A stretch of DNA of 15,294 nucleotides from assembly GCA_016793305.1 (NCBI GenBank), contig JAEUHU010000217.1:1-15294 (forward strand), in the 5' to 3' direction. The position numbers and the translations under genes are program-made. The first letter of the stretch is position 1. Every line of letters begins with the position of its first letter. Below, in pieces: positions 7,201-13,057 of this stretch. The notes beneath the pieces are model-generated. The model was not told the DNA's origin and ran no database searches. It was given only the letters and a program-made list of their open reading frames with translations. The DNA comes from Planctomycetota bacterium (lineage in GTDB: Bacteria > Planctomycetota > UBA1135 > UBA2386).

Positions 7201-9948
7201 GCACGCCCGCTCGACGGCGACATGCTCGGCACGCTGGCTCCGGGCCTCGATGTGCTGCTGACCGACGTGCGCGGGTATCCGATCGCCGGCAATGCCGCGC
7301 GCCCGGAGTCCGCCTCGATGCTGCAGCGCGCCAGCGAGCCCGCGCGCATGGCGCAACGCGAACAGGCGTTGTCGCGCGGCCTCGAATCGCGCGAGCCGGT
7401 GGTCGAACGTGGCCGGGCCGGCGACGAGGCGACCATCTTCGGCAGCGACGTGTTGCGCGACCTGCTGGGCACACCGCGCGCCCTGCTCTGCATCTCGCGG
7501 CCGGCCCAGCGCGCGACGCTGGATCTCGCCGTCGGCCGCATTCCGGTGCGCGCCTTCTTCCTGCTGGTCGCCGGCTCGTTGGTCGTGCTGGCGGTGTTCC
7601 TGTCGTACGTCGTCAGCAGCCGCATCAGCCGCCCGATCGAACGCCTGGAGCTCGGCGCGCAGGCGTTGTCGCGCGGCCAGCTCGACACGCGCGTGCCGGT
7701 CGACGACGGTGGGCAGATCGGACGGCTCACCCGCGCGTTCAACCAGATGGCGACCGACCTGCAGGGGCGTCTGCTCGACCTGCAGGCCTTGAACCGCACC
7801 ATGGCCGAGCTCGCCGCCGGCGAGGACGAACGGGGCACGCTCGACGTGTTGCTCCGCTTCTGCCAGGCGCAGACGCCTGCCGACGAGGTGCGCGTGGTGC
7901 TCGTCGAGGCCCGCCTCGCGCGCCTGCTCGTGCATGCCGGCAACTCGGCCGAGGTGAGGGACCTGCCGCTCGACGCGTTGCCGATGGCAGCCGTTCGTGG
8001 CGCCTTCAGCGTGGTGGGGGTCGGCGGGCGGCCGCCGGCGGCGTGGCAGGTGGTGGTGCCGAACGCGCGCTCGCTGGTGGCGCTGCCGATCGTCTTCGGT
8101 GGGCAGCTGCGCGGGGTCGTGGTGCTCGGATTCGGCCGTCTGCCGCCGTTGCCGGTCGACCTCGGTCTGCTCAGCACCGTCGTGGCGCAGGCCGCGCTGG
8201 CGCTCGAGCGCAGCCTCCTGCAGCGCATGGCGGTGCAGGATCCGGTGACCGGCGCGTTCACGCCCGAGTACTTCCGTCGCCGGCTCGTCGACGAGGTGTC
8301 GCTGGCCCAGCAGCGCGGCCAGACGCTCGTGCTGGTGGCGCTGGCGCTCGGCGATGGCGATCGGCGGCCGCGCGGCCTGCGCCGGTTCGCGGAGATCCTG
8401 CGGTCCGCCCTGCCGACGACCGCGGTGGTGTCGCACGCCGGTGCCGGGTTGTTCCACGCGGCGCTGCCGGTGGCGTCCTCGGCAGAGGCGCAGGAGCTCG
8501 TGCGCACGGTGCAGGGCGCCTGGGCCGATCTGGTGCAGCGCAGCCGGGACGCGGAGGGGTTGCCGGGTCTGCATGCCGTGGTCGCGTCGTTCCCCGACGA
8601 AGCGGCCTCGGCGGAGTTCCTGTTCGACGTGGTCCGAGCCCGGCTGCTGGCCGCCCGCACCGCCGCGGAGGCGGCGGCGGAGTCCGACGAAGCGCTGCTG
8701 CGCGCCGGGGTCACCGCGATCAGCCCGGCGATGCGCGACGTCTACCTGGCCCTGCGGCGTATCGCCCCGACCGATCTGCCGCTGCTGCTGGAAGGCGAAA
8801 CCGGGGTCGGCAAGGAAGTGCTGACCAACCTCGTGCACCGTTGGAGCCGCCGCGCCGGTGGCCCGCTGGTGAAGGTGCATTGCGCCGCTTTGTCCGAGTC
8901 GTTGCTGGTGCCTGAGTTGTTCGGGCACGAGAAGGGTGCGTTCACCGGCGCCGACCGCCGCAAGATCGGGCGCTTCGAGATGGCCGACGGCGGCACGCTG
9001 TTCCTCGACGAGGTCGGCGAGATCTCGCTCGACGCGCAGGTGAAGTTGCTGAGGGTGCTGCAAGAAGGCGAATTCGAGCGGGTCGGCGGCACGGCGCCGG
9101 TGCGGGTCGACGTGCGCGTGATCGCCGCGACCAACCGCGACATCGCCCAGATGGTCGCCAGCGGCACCTTCCGCGAAGACCTCTACTACCGACTGCAAGG
9201 CATGGTGGTGCACGTGCCGCCCCTGCGCGAGCGCAAGCCCGAACTGGCCCCGCTGGTCGAGCAGTTCCGCGCCGAGCTGAGCTCGAGCGGTGCCGCTCCG
9301 TCGCTGCCGTGGTCGACCGACGCGCTGGACGAGCTGTACCGTCAAGAATGGCCCGGCAACATCCGGCAGCTGCGCAACACCGTGTTCCGGGCGATGGTGT
9401 TGGCGAACGGGGGACTCGTGCAACGCCGGGACGTGGTCGCGGCCTTGTCGGTCGGCAGCCCCGCGCCGACGGTCCCGAGCGCCGGCGGTGGAATCGAGCC
9501 CCCCGCCGTGCTCATCCCGTCGAACGACGTCCGAGCCCCAGCGCCTCCGGCCGGGGGAGAGTCGACCCAGGGACCGCTGGAGGTGGCCGCCAGGCCTGCC
9601 GAGCCCGAGGTTCTGCTGCCGCCGCCGCCGGCGGCTCCCGCCGAGGACGACCAGCTTGGGCCGGCCCCCGCAGAGGCGACGGTCGGGCCCGAGCCGGCCG
9701 CCGGCTCGGGCCGTCCCGAGGACCTGTCCGAGCGGCTGCGCGAGTTGTTGCGGGCGATCGTGCGCGCTGGCAGCTACTCGACCCAGCAGCACATGGAAGC
9801 ACACAGCCTGTCGCACCGCACTGCCCTGCGGGACCTCCAGAGCTTGCTGGCCGCAGGCCTGGTGGAGCGGGTTGGCAGCCGTCGAGGCGCCTTTTATCGG
9901 CCAAGTTCCGCCGCTGGCCGATTCCTGGGCTCCCCGAATCCGTCCTGA
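4228..9948 (+). CDS. Membrane-spanning sigma-54 transcription activator with periplasmic CBM9-like domain
   Basis: The 1906-residue protein appears to join an envelope sensor to an ATPase that remodels sigma-54 RNA polymerase. ATG 4228 begins a signal peptide ending VLA/Q (1-21). A CBM9-like beta domain follows (about 33-226). Predicted membrane segments lie at 251-271, 281-301, 789-809, 820-842 and 1108-1130; they enclose a beta-rich region (302-788) and a Cache-like region (843-1107). Cytoplasmic parts are HAMP (1131-1184), GAF-like (about 1190-1335), a GGDEF-like domain (about 1337-1480, DPVTGAF at its start but HAGAGLF at the active site, so probably inactive) and an AAA+ domain. The AAA+ has Walker A GETGVGKE (1523-1530), GAFTGA (1570-1575), Walker B GGTLFLDEVGE (1588-1598) and WPGNIRQLRN (1708-1717). 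A Pro/Ala-rich linker (about 1740-1831) leads to a winged-helix-like end instead of the usual Fis-type HTH. Domain calls are by eye; the AAA+ part is certain. Confidence 0.9.
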   Translation: MPRAIATRLLLFMGLAAPVLAQDPAELAIPAGSAVLDGSLAEWPESPAILLGEKSQLIGRKDGWVDPADLSAGLHLRADASHLLVAGWVVDDQFVNEPERIDRSDRIELYLDFGPGDGAELLSQLVLQPLQARTFAWFEQPGATSAQTASQLAGLRVVGKRVAATRYEFEAAIPFHHFVGLQPGARRCHVNVVLRDFDARDQEAPTSLSWSGRDPAEPKGLAAASLPAPGPLVAAPTDRAEWSQDLFADLPYLLVPLATLAGMVFLLRGWASVRGRARWLRPLLVGAGLLGFVAGLALPAIHSHWRANAQREQLVTAQMRLQEELGRMAVLASYRGPSRDHALMELLAGRPIARQRYTTYRSLAQLAPGQFGPPLRDFGDLPVRDYWLPLQASRSERFQFDPPARGGLLHVVVGRPFVPPFSFVSRPNGPPPRLELELDHGDGDVRRVSLDLSRPFRDCQSLGRDGHEAIATPVPLARDLRAVTVSAVQGADLHLVGMSLEVEAGKVEPLWLGEPTRQGVLTDLRGPYPLDAGLELAPGATAKVTVPRLPDPPARVVFVYRAIYPRFATAIPGARVGEILLHFSDGKKRSLVLEHQVSVFYELAVHNTRDDLPEGSPAAIALSWVDDKQERHVNLAYPVRDLPRDVSLEAIEFRNQAGYWMQFRSVVFVNEGSAAPQDPADSPLQRVNDKEFALKPAARERLGTGMVAIYRGGRLSESNHQGDGPGAPATLPQPTAGGGAHVHEELLGDGTRRAMRFAPLGGDGWDGAVLAVGELDRDWEFAALFANRLGLGLCLLSAPFLLVLLSELLAAATNLRLRLMAVTMVASLAPLGLLSLVLVQVLEGGHDAEVAQSLRTAVRSATAQLDDQKTKVRSSAQQWLAGLSGAIAGRTKGLDEAQFVAAVPGITAELQKLLGSQLPPDWRGGFLRLDWVPRRGKAAAAPIALFAGDRQRAGGELQARLEPGVFVQWGVMLLGVRAEQALGDGQLVLTAARPLDGDMLGTLAPGLDVLLTDVRGYPIAGNAARPESASMLQRASEPARMAQREQALSRGLESREPVVERGRAGDEATIFGSDVLRDLLGTPRALLCISRPAQRATLDLAVGRIPVRAFFLLVAGSLVVLAVFLSYVVSSRISRPIERLELGAQALSRGQLDTRVPVDDGGQIGRLTRAFNQMATDLQGRLLDLQALNRTMAELAAGEDERGTLDVLLRFCQAQTPADEVRVVLVEARLARLLVHAGNSAEVRDLPLDALPMAAVRGAFSVVGVGGRPPAAWQVVVPNARSLVALPIVFGGQLRGVVVLGFGRLPPLPVDLGLLSTVVAQAALALERSLLQRMAVQDPVTGAFTPEYFRRRLVDEVSLAQQRGQTLVLVALALGDGDRRPRGLRRFAEILRSALPTTAVVSHAGAGLFHAALPVASSAEAQELVRTVQGAWADLVQRSRDAEGLPGLHAVVASFPDEAASAEFLFDVVRARLLAARTAAEAAAESDEALLRAGVTAISPAMRDVYLALRRIAPTDLPLLLEGETGVGKEVLTNLVHRWSRRAGGPLVKVHCAALSESLLVPELFGHEKGAFTGADRRKIGRFEMADGGTLFLDEVGEISLDAQVKLLRVLQEGEFERVGGTAPVRVDVRVIAATNRDIAQMVASGTFREDLYYRLQGMVVHVPPLRERKPELAPLVEQFRAELSSSGAAPSLPWSTDALDELYRQEWPGNIRQLRNTVFRAMVLANGGLVQRRDVVAALSVGSPAPTVPSAGGGIEPPAVLIPSNDVRAPAPPAGGESTQGPLEVAARPAEPEVLLPPPPAAPAEDDQLGPAPAEATVGPEPAAGSGRPEDLSERLRELLRAIVRAGSYSTQQHMEAHSLSHRTALRDLQSLLAAGLVERVGSRRGAFYRPSSAAGRFLGSPNPS

Positions 9949-10043
9949 CCGATTTCCGGCAAGGCCTAGAAATGGCCATCTCCAGATTTTTCGAGCCCGA
10001 TTCTGCTGCAGGAAAGGGCTGTGGCGAAAAACGTGGCTAGGAC

Positions 10044-10059
10044 CGGCGCAGTGCTTGCA
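10044..10059 (+). promoter_or_regulatory. Candidate sigma-54 (-24/-12) promoter
   Basis: CGGCGCAGTGCTTGCA matches the consensus TGGCACGNNNNTTGCW at GGC, the C of the -24 box, TTGC and the final A. The invariant GG (10045-10046) and GC (10057-10058) have the canonical ten-base spacing. Transcription would start near 10070, about 36 bases before ATG 10106. The 90 bases upstream are visibly more A/T-rich than the surroundings and contain a weak dyad (ATTTC 9952-9956, GAAAT 9969-9973) at a distance typical of activator sites. The gene just upstream encodes a sigma-54 activator, which strengthens the call. Confidence 0.55.
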
Positions 10060-10105
10060 AGGTTTGGGCATCTGCGTGGCCGATAACTCGGTCGCGCTCT
10101 CTACC

Positions 10106-10486
10106 ATGCCGACCTTCCTTCGTTCTGCCCTGCTCTCCTTCGGTCTCCTGGTGGCGCCTCTCGCGGCCCAGGTGACGGTCCGCAGTGGCGCCGTGGTCTA
10201 CCACGGCAGCGCCAGCAACACCTCCGCGCCGGCGGTGATCGACGAGGCCAAGGTCAAGGAGGCGACCCCGGAGTGGAAGAAGATGCAAGCCGAAGGCATC
10301 GCTCCGGACTCGGCGCAGGGCAAGCAGCTGGTCGTCAAGATGAACAACCGCATCCAGGAAGCGGTGCGCAGCGTGGCGACGGCAGAGAACCGCGACATGG
10401 TCGCCCGCAGGGACGACATCACGGACAAGCAGGGCCGCGAGGTGCAGGATCTGACCGACAAGGTGGCGCGCAAGGTCGCCGAGTGA
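10106..10486 (+). CDS. Small exported protein, Skp/OmpH-like C-terminal half
   Basis: ATG 10106 opens a 126-residue frame ending at TGA 10484-10486. Residues 1-21 form a clean signal peptide (MPTFLRSALLSFGLLVAPLAA, cleavage LAA/Q), so the protein is exported. The mature part has a short Ala/Ser/Thr-rich segment, then a Lys/Glu-rich, probably helical region. The end has a pattern (NNRIQEAVRSVA, then DMVARRDDI, then DLTDKVARKV) that resembles the C-terminal strand-helix end of periplasmic chaperone Skp/OmpH, where an IxEAVxxVA helix precedes a DxTDxV motif. The long Skp coiled-coil arms are missing, so this would be a short relative or an unrelated small protein. There is no Shine-Dalgarno sequence. 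The upstream -24/-12 element suggests sigma-54 control. The family call is tentative; that it is a real exported gene is likely. Confidence 0.75.
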   Translation: MPTFLRSALLSFGLLVAPLAAQVTVRSGAVVYHGSASNTSAPAVIDEAKVKEATPEWKKMQAEGIAPDSAQGKQLVVKMNNRIQEAVRSVATAENRDMVARRDDITDKQGREVQDLTDKVARKVAE

Positions 10487-10664
10487 GCACCGTACGCGTC
10501 CGCACGCCGGCGTTGGATGGTGGCGCGCGGCGATTGCTGGCCTTCTGATCCGCTGGACCTGAAAACCGTTCGCTCTGCGCGTGGTCGCGCCCACAATCCC
10601 GCCCGTGCCACGACTTCCATGCCGTCGTGAGATCTGCGTTTCGGGCCGCGAACCAGCCAACCGG

Positions 10665-12131
10665 ATGTGGCGGTTCTGGCCCCTTCCCTTGGGTCTGCCT
10701 TTGCTGGCACTCGGCGCGTGCGTGGCCAGTGGCGAACCGAAGCGCCTCGATCCGTTGGCGTTGGAGTCGCTGGTCCTCGACCCGCCCCGGCGTGCTGCCG
10801 ACAGCCGCGGCCCCTTGGCCTGGGATCTCGGTGACCCCGCCGACGCGGCCGAACGCGCTCCGAGCCGCGCGGATGGCGCGCAGGATCCGCAGGAGACGCC
10901 GGCCCAGCGGGACGCCCGGTTGCGGGTGCAGTTCGGCAGCAGCGTGCTGATCAGTGCCGATGGCTCGGTGACCAAGCAGTACTTCATGGCCGGGGACCTG
11001 GCGCAGACCTTCCTGAAGCTGATCAACGAGATCACTCCGGAGACGCAGCGATTCGACGCCGAGCGCAAGCCACCCCCGGTGCCGCCGCCCGGCACCAAGG
11101 TCGGTGGCGCCGCCAACCGGAGCGTGCTCGGTCGCATGCTGCGCGACCACGAAGTCGAGGTCACGTTCGTGCCGGACTTCGAGATCCTCAGTGGTGCGAA
11201 CCTCGTCGACACCACCGGCGCGCCGGCGGTGCGCGGCGAGCCCCTGAACACGAAGTTCCGCGAAGCCCCATCGATCGGCCTCGCCCTGGTGACTGCGAAA
11301 CCCGCGGCTCTGGTGGCGTTCGAGGCGGCGCTGGACCTCTTCTACACGAGCATCCCGCAGGTCGAGATCCTGGTCAGCGTCGTCGAGTACCAGACCGCCG
11401 ATGCGCTCGCGTTCGGCGTGCGTGGCGCGACCAACACGAGCCCCGTGTTGACCAACCTGACCAGCAGCCAGCTGGTGCGCAGCTACACGTCGGCGTTCCC
11501 CCTGAACCCGCCGATCGTCGGGGTGTCGCCGGTGACCAACGTCGGCCGCTTCGCGCTCGGCGGCATCCACGACAGCTGGGAGCTCGACATGGTGCTGGAG
11601 GCGCTCGAGGCCAACAACCTCGCCGACATCACCAATTCGCCGAAGCTCGTGGTGCGCAACGGCGGTGTGGCGTCGATCTCGACGCTGACGCAGGTGCCGT
11701 TCCCGAAGGCGCGCTTCAACCAGCTCGGCGCCGAGGTCGCGGTCGACATCGACTTCAAGCCGGTCGGCGTACGGATGAACATCATCCCGGTGATCGCCGG
11801 CACCGATTCGGTGATCCTGCAGGTGTTCGCCGACGTGTCCGCGATCACCAGCTTCGCGGCGACCCAGCCGGTCAGCACGCCGATCACCAGCACGCGCACG
11901 GCGGTGACCACGGTGCACCTGAAGAACAACCACACGCTGGTGATCGGGGGCCTGACCTCGCAGACCAAGTTCGAGAGCGAGACCAAGGTGCCGATCCTCG
12001 GCGACATCCCGCTGCTTGGGTTCCTGTTCCGCTCGACGTCGACGACGCACAACAACACGACGGTCGAGTTCCACATCACGCCGACGATCGTCAAGGGCCG
12101 CGGGTCGCTGATCCCGGCTCCGGGTTCTTGA
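10665..12131 (+). CDS. Secretin-family outer-membrane protein with lipobox (candidate liposecretin)
   Basis: The 488-residue product is read from ATG 10665, because this start gives a lipoprotein signal peptide with lipobox LGAC (Cys19). The frame is open further up to a GTG at 10581, but that start would bury the signal sequence. After a low-complexity segment (20-85) comes an N-terminal region (about 88-220). An N-domain strand of secretin type follows (about 225-265, QVEILVSVVEY). The secretin core lies at about 310-475, with VLEALEANNLADITNSPKLVV, LVIGGL and the hallmark VPILGDIPLLGFLFR at 442-456. Secretins form multimeric gated channels for type II/III secretion, pili or phage. A lipid anchor would allow self-piloting, as described for HxcQ-type liposecretins. 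No other secretion-system gene is in the window. The start site is less certain than the family. Confidence 0.92.
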   Translation: MWRFWPLPLGLPLLALGACVASGEPKRLDPLALESLVLDPPRRAADSRGPLAWDLGDPADAAERAPSRADGAQDPQETPAQRDARLRVQFGSSVLISADGSVTKQYFMAGDLAQTFLKLINEITPETQRFDAERKPPPVPPPGTKVGGAANRSVLGRMLRDHEVEVTFVPDFEILSGANLVDTTGAPAVRGEPLNTKFREAPSIGLALVTAKPAALVAFEAALDLFYTSIPQVEILVSVVEYQTADALAFGVRGATNTSPVLTNLTSSQLVRSYTSAFPLNPPIVGVSPVTNVGRFALGGIHDSWELDMVLEALEANNLADITNSPKLVVRNGGVASISTLTQVPFPKARFNQLGAEVAVDIDFKPVGVRMNIIPVIAGTDSVILQVFADVSAITSFAATQPVSTPITSTRTAVTTVHLKNNHTLVIGGLTSQTKFESETKVPILGDIPLLGFLFRSTSTTHNNTTVEFHITPTIVKGRGSLIPAPGS

Positions 12132-12141
12132 TGCGGGTGTC

Positions 12142-12184
12142 GGCGGTGTGACCGCCAGCTCGGGGGCGCGCGATCACGAGCTGG
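12142..12184. terminator. Pair of hairpins between convergent genes, candidate bidirectional terminator
   Basis: GGCGGT (12142-12147) pairs with ACCGCC (12151-12156) around GTG. CCAGCTCG (12155-12162) pairs exactly with CGAGCTGG (12177-12184) around a 14-base loop. The two stems share two bases, so they are alternatives or slightly trimmed neighbours. They lie between the secretin stop (12131) and the stop of the minus-strand gene (12258), where a two-way transcription barrier is expected. No T-tract is present on either strand. Confidence 0.4.
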
Positions 12185-12226
12185 TCGGCTGGTGTCGTGC
12201 GGGCCAGCGTGGCGCGGAGCCCAGCG

Positions 12227-12260
12227 CTACCACTCCAGCATCCCTACCACTCCTGCGTCA
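12227..12260. repeat. Two tandem 17-bp direct repeats ending in the peroxidase stop codon
   Basis: Copies at 12227-12243 and 12244-12260 share CTACCACTCC exactly and match at 14 of 17 positions overall. The second copy ends with TCA, which is the TGA stop of the minus-strand gene. It looks like an old small duplication at the 3' end of that gene. Confidence 0.6.
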
Positions 12261-12884
12261 CTGCAACGCCTTCTCGATCGCGGCGCGCAGCGTCGCGTCG
12301 TCCGGCGCGACCTTCGACGGGTAGAAGCCGAGCACGGCCCCGTCCTTGCCGACCAGATACTTGCAGAAGTTCCAGTTGGGCGTGCTGCCGGTGACCTTGC
12401 CGAGGGTCGCGAACACCGGGCTCTGGCCGGGCCCCGGCTTCGTCTCGCACTTGGCGAACAACGGGAACTGCACCGAGTACTTGGTGGTGCAGAAGGCGCG
12501 GATCTGCTCCGACGTGCCCGGTTCCTGCTTGCCGAACTCGTTGCTCGGGAAGCCGAGCACGGCGAAGCCGCGGCTCGCGAGCTCGTCGTGGAGGCGCTGC
12601 AGGCCTGCGTACTGGGGCGTGTAGCCACACTCGCTGGCGACGTTGACCACCAGGGTGACCTTGCCGCGGAACGACGCCAGGTCGACAGGCTGGCCCTCGA
12701 GGGAATTGGCGCGCAGGGAGTAGAAGTCGGGCATCGCAGGCTCGTTCGCGGGGGGCGTTGGGGTCGGGGTGGAGGACGCAGCACCCGTGGGGGTGGGTGA
12801 TGCGGGGTCGGCAGTCGTGGACTGCTGCGGCGAGCCGCCGCAGCCGGCGACGACGGCGCCGAGCAGGAGGATTCGGAGGTGCAT
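12258..12884 (-). CDS. Glutathione/thioredoxin peroxidase family lipoprotein (Cys-type)
   Basis: The 208-residue product starts at ATG 12884 (minus strand), chosen because it begins a lipoprotein signal peptide with lipobox VAGC (Cys15). A Ser/Thr/Pro linker (16-50) then leads to a GPx fold (51-208). The peroxidatic Cys86 lies in NVASECGYTPQY. The tetrad partners are Q120 in NEFGKQEPG and W171-N172 in WNFCKYL. It uses cysteine rather than selenocysteine. Cys132 in IRAFC sits in the region where thioredoxin-dependent members carry a resolving cysteine. It should reduce hydroperoxides, including lipid peroxides, at the membrane or in the periplasm. Most bacterial family members are cytoplasmic without a lipobox, so export is notable. 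It is convergent with the secretin gene and divergent from the next gene. No Shine-Dalgarno sequence is seen. The family call is firm; the reductant is unknown. Confidence 0.93.
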   Translation of the reverse strand: MHLRILLLGAVVAGCGGSPQQSTTADPASPTPTGAASSTPTPTPPANEPAMPDFYSLRANSLEGQPVDLASFRGKVTLVVNVASECGYTPQYAGLQRLHDELASRGFAVLGFPSNEFGKQEPGTSEQIRAFCTTKYSVQFPLFAKCETKPGPGQSPVFATLGKVTGSTPNWNFCKYLVGKDGAVLGFYPSKVAPDDATLRAAIEKALQ

Positions 12885-13011
12885 GGGGCGCGACTCGACA
12901 GGTTCGTGCGGCCTTCGTCCAGCCAGGTGGCGTGGATGCATGGCCTGCCCTGGCTTGTTCGTCCCGAGTCCGTGCGCGACGGTTTCGCCTGTCCCCCCGC
13001 GACCGGATCGA

Positions 13012-13027
13012 GGCAACGGCGCAGCCG
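13012..13027 (-). promoter_or_regulatory. Possible sigma-54 (-24/-12) promoter for the peroxidase gene
   Basis: On the minus strand the sequence reads CGGCTGCGCCGTTGCC, with GGC, TTGC and the exact GG-N10-GC spacing of sigma-54 promoters. The middle of the -24 box and the last base do not match. It would start transcription near 13001, about 117 bases before ATG 12884. It shares CGGC-N7-TTGC with the better site at 10044-10059. In GC-rich DNA such a match can be chance. Confidence 0.3.
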
Positions 13028-13057
13028 CGCCTTCGCCACGGTGCCGCCGAGATCCGC

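Noticed and set aside
4950..8915. Long plus-strand frame overlapping the activator gene
   Set aside because: Shadow frame: Arg/Ala/Gly-rich with no motifs, while the overlapping frame encodes HAMP, GAF and AAA+ signatures.
9963..9992. GGCC...GGCC followed by ATTTTTC after the activator gene, as an intrinsic terminator
   Set aside because: Only four base pairs can form and the T-run is 14 bases after the stem, so it does not meet terminator criteria; the A/T-richness is more likely promoter-associated.
289..10107. A minus-strand frame open for about 9.8 kb, antisense to pnp and the activator gene
   Set aside because: Its codons lie exactly opposite the sense codons, so it only needs the sense genes to avoid TTA, CTA and TCA, which GC-rich codon use does. 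Its product is low-complexity and has no recognisable domain, and the sense frames contain clear conserved proteins.
10520..10545. TGGCGCG...TTGCT upstream of the secretin as a sigma-54 promoter
   Set aside because: The spacing between GG and GC is 12 instead of 10 bases, which sigma-54 does not tolerate well.
12925..12940. Plus-strand AGGTGGCGTGGATGCA as a sigma-54 site for the gene at 13058
   Set aside because: GG-N10-GC spacing is met, but the -24 box otherwise mismatches and the -12 box is ATGC; too weak to list.
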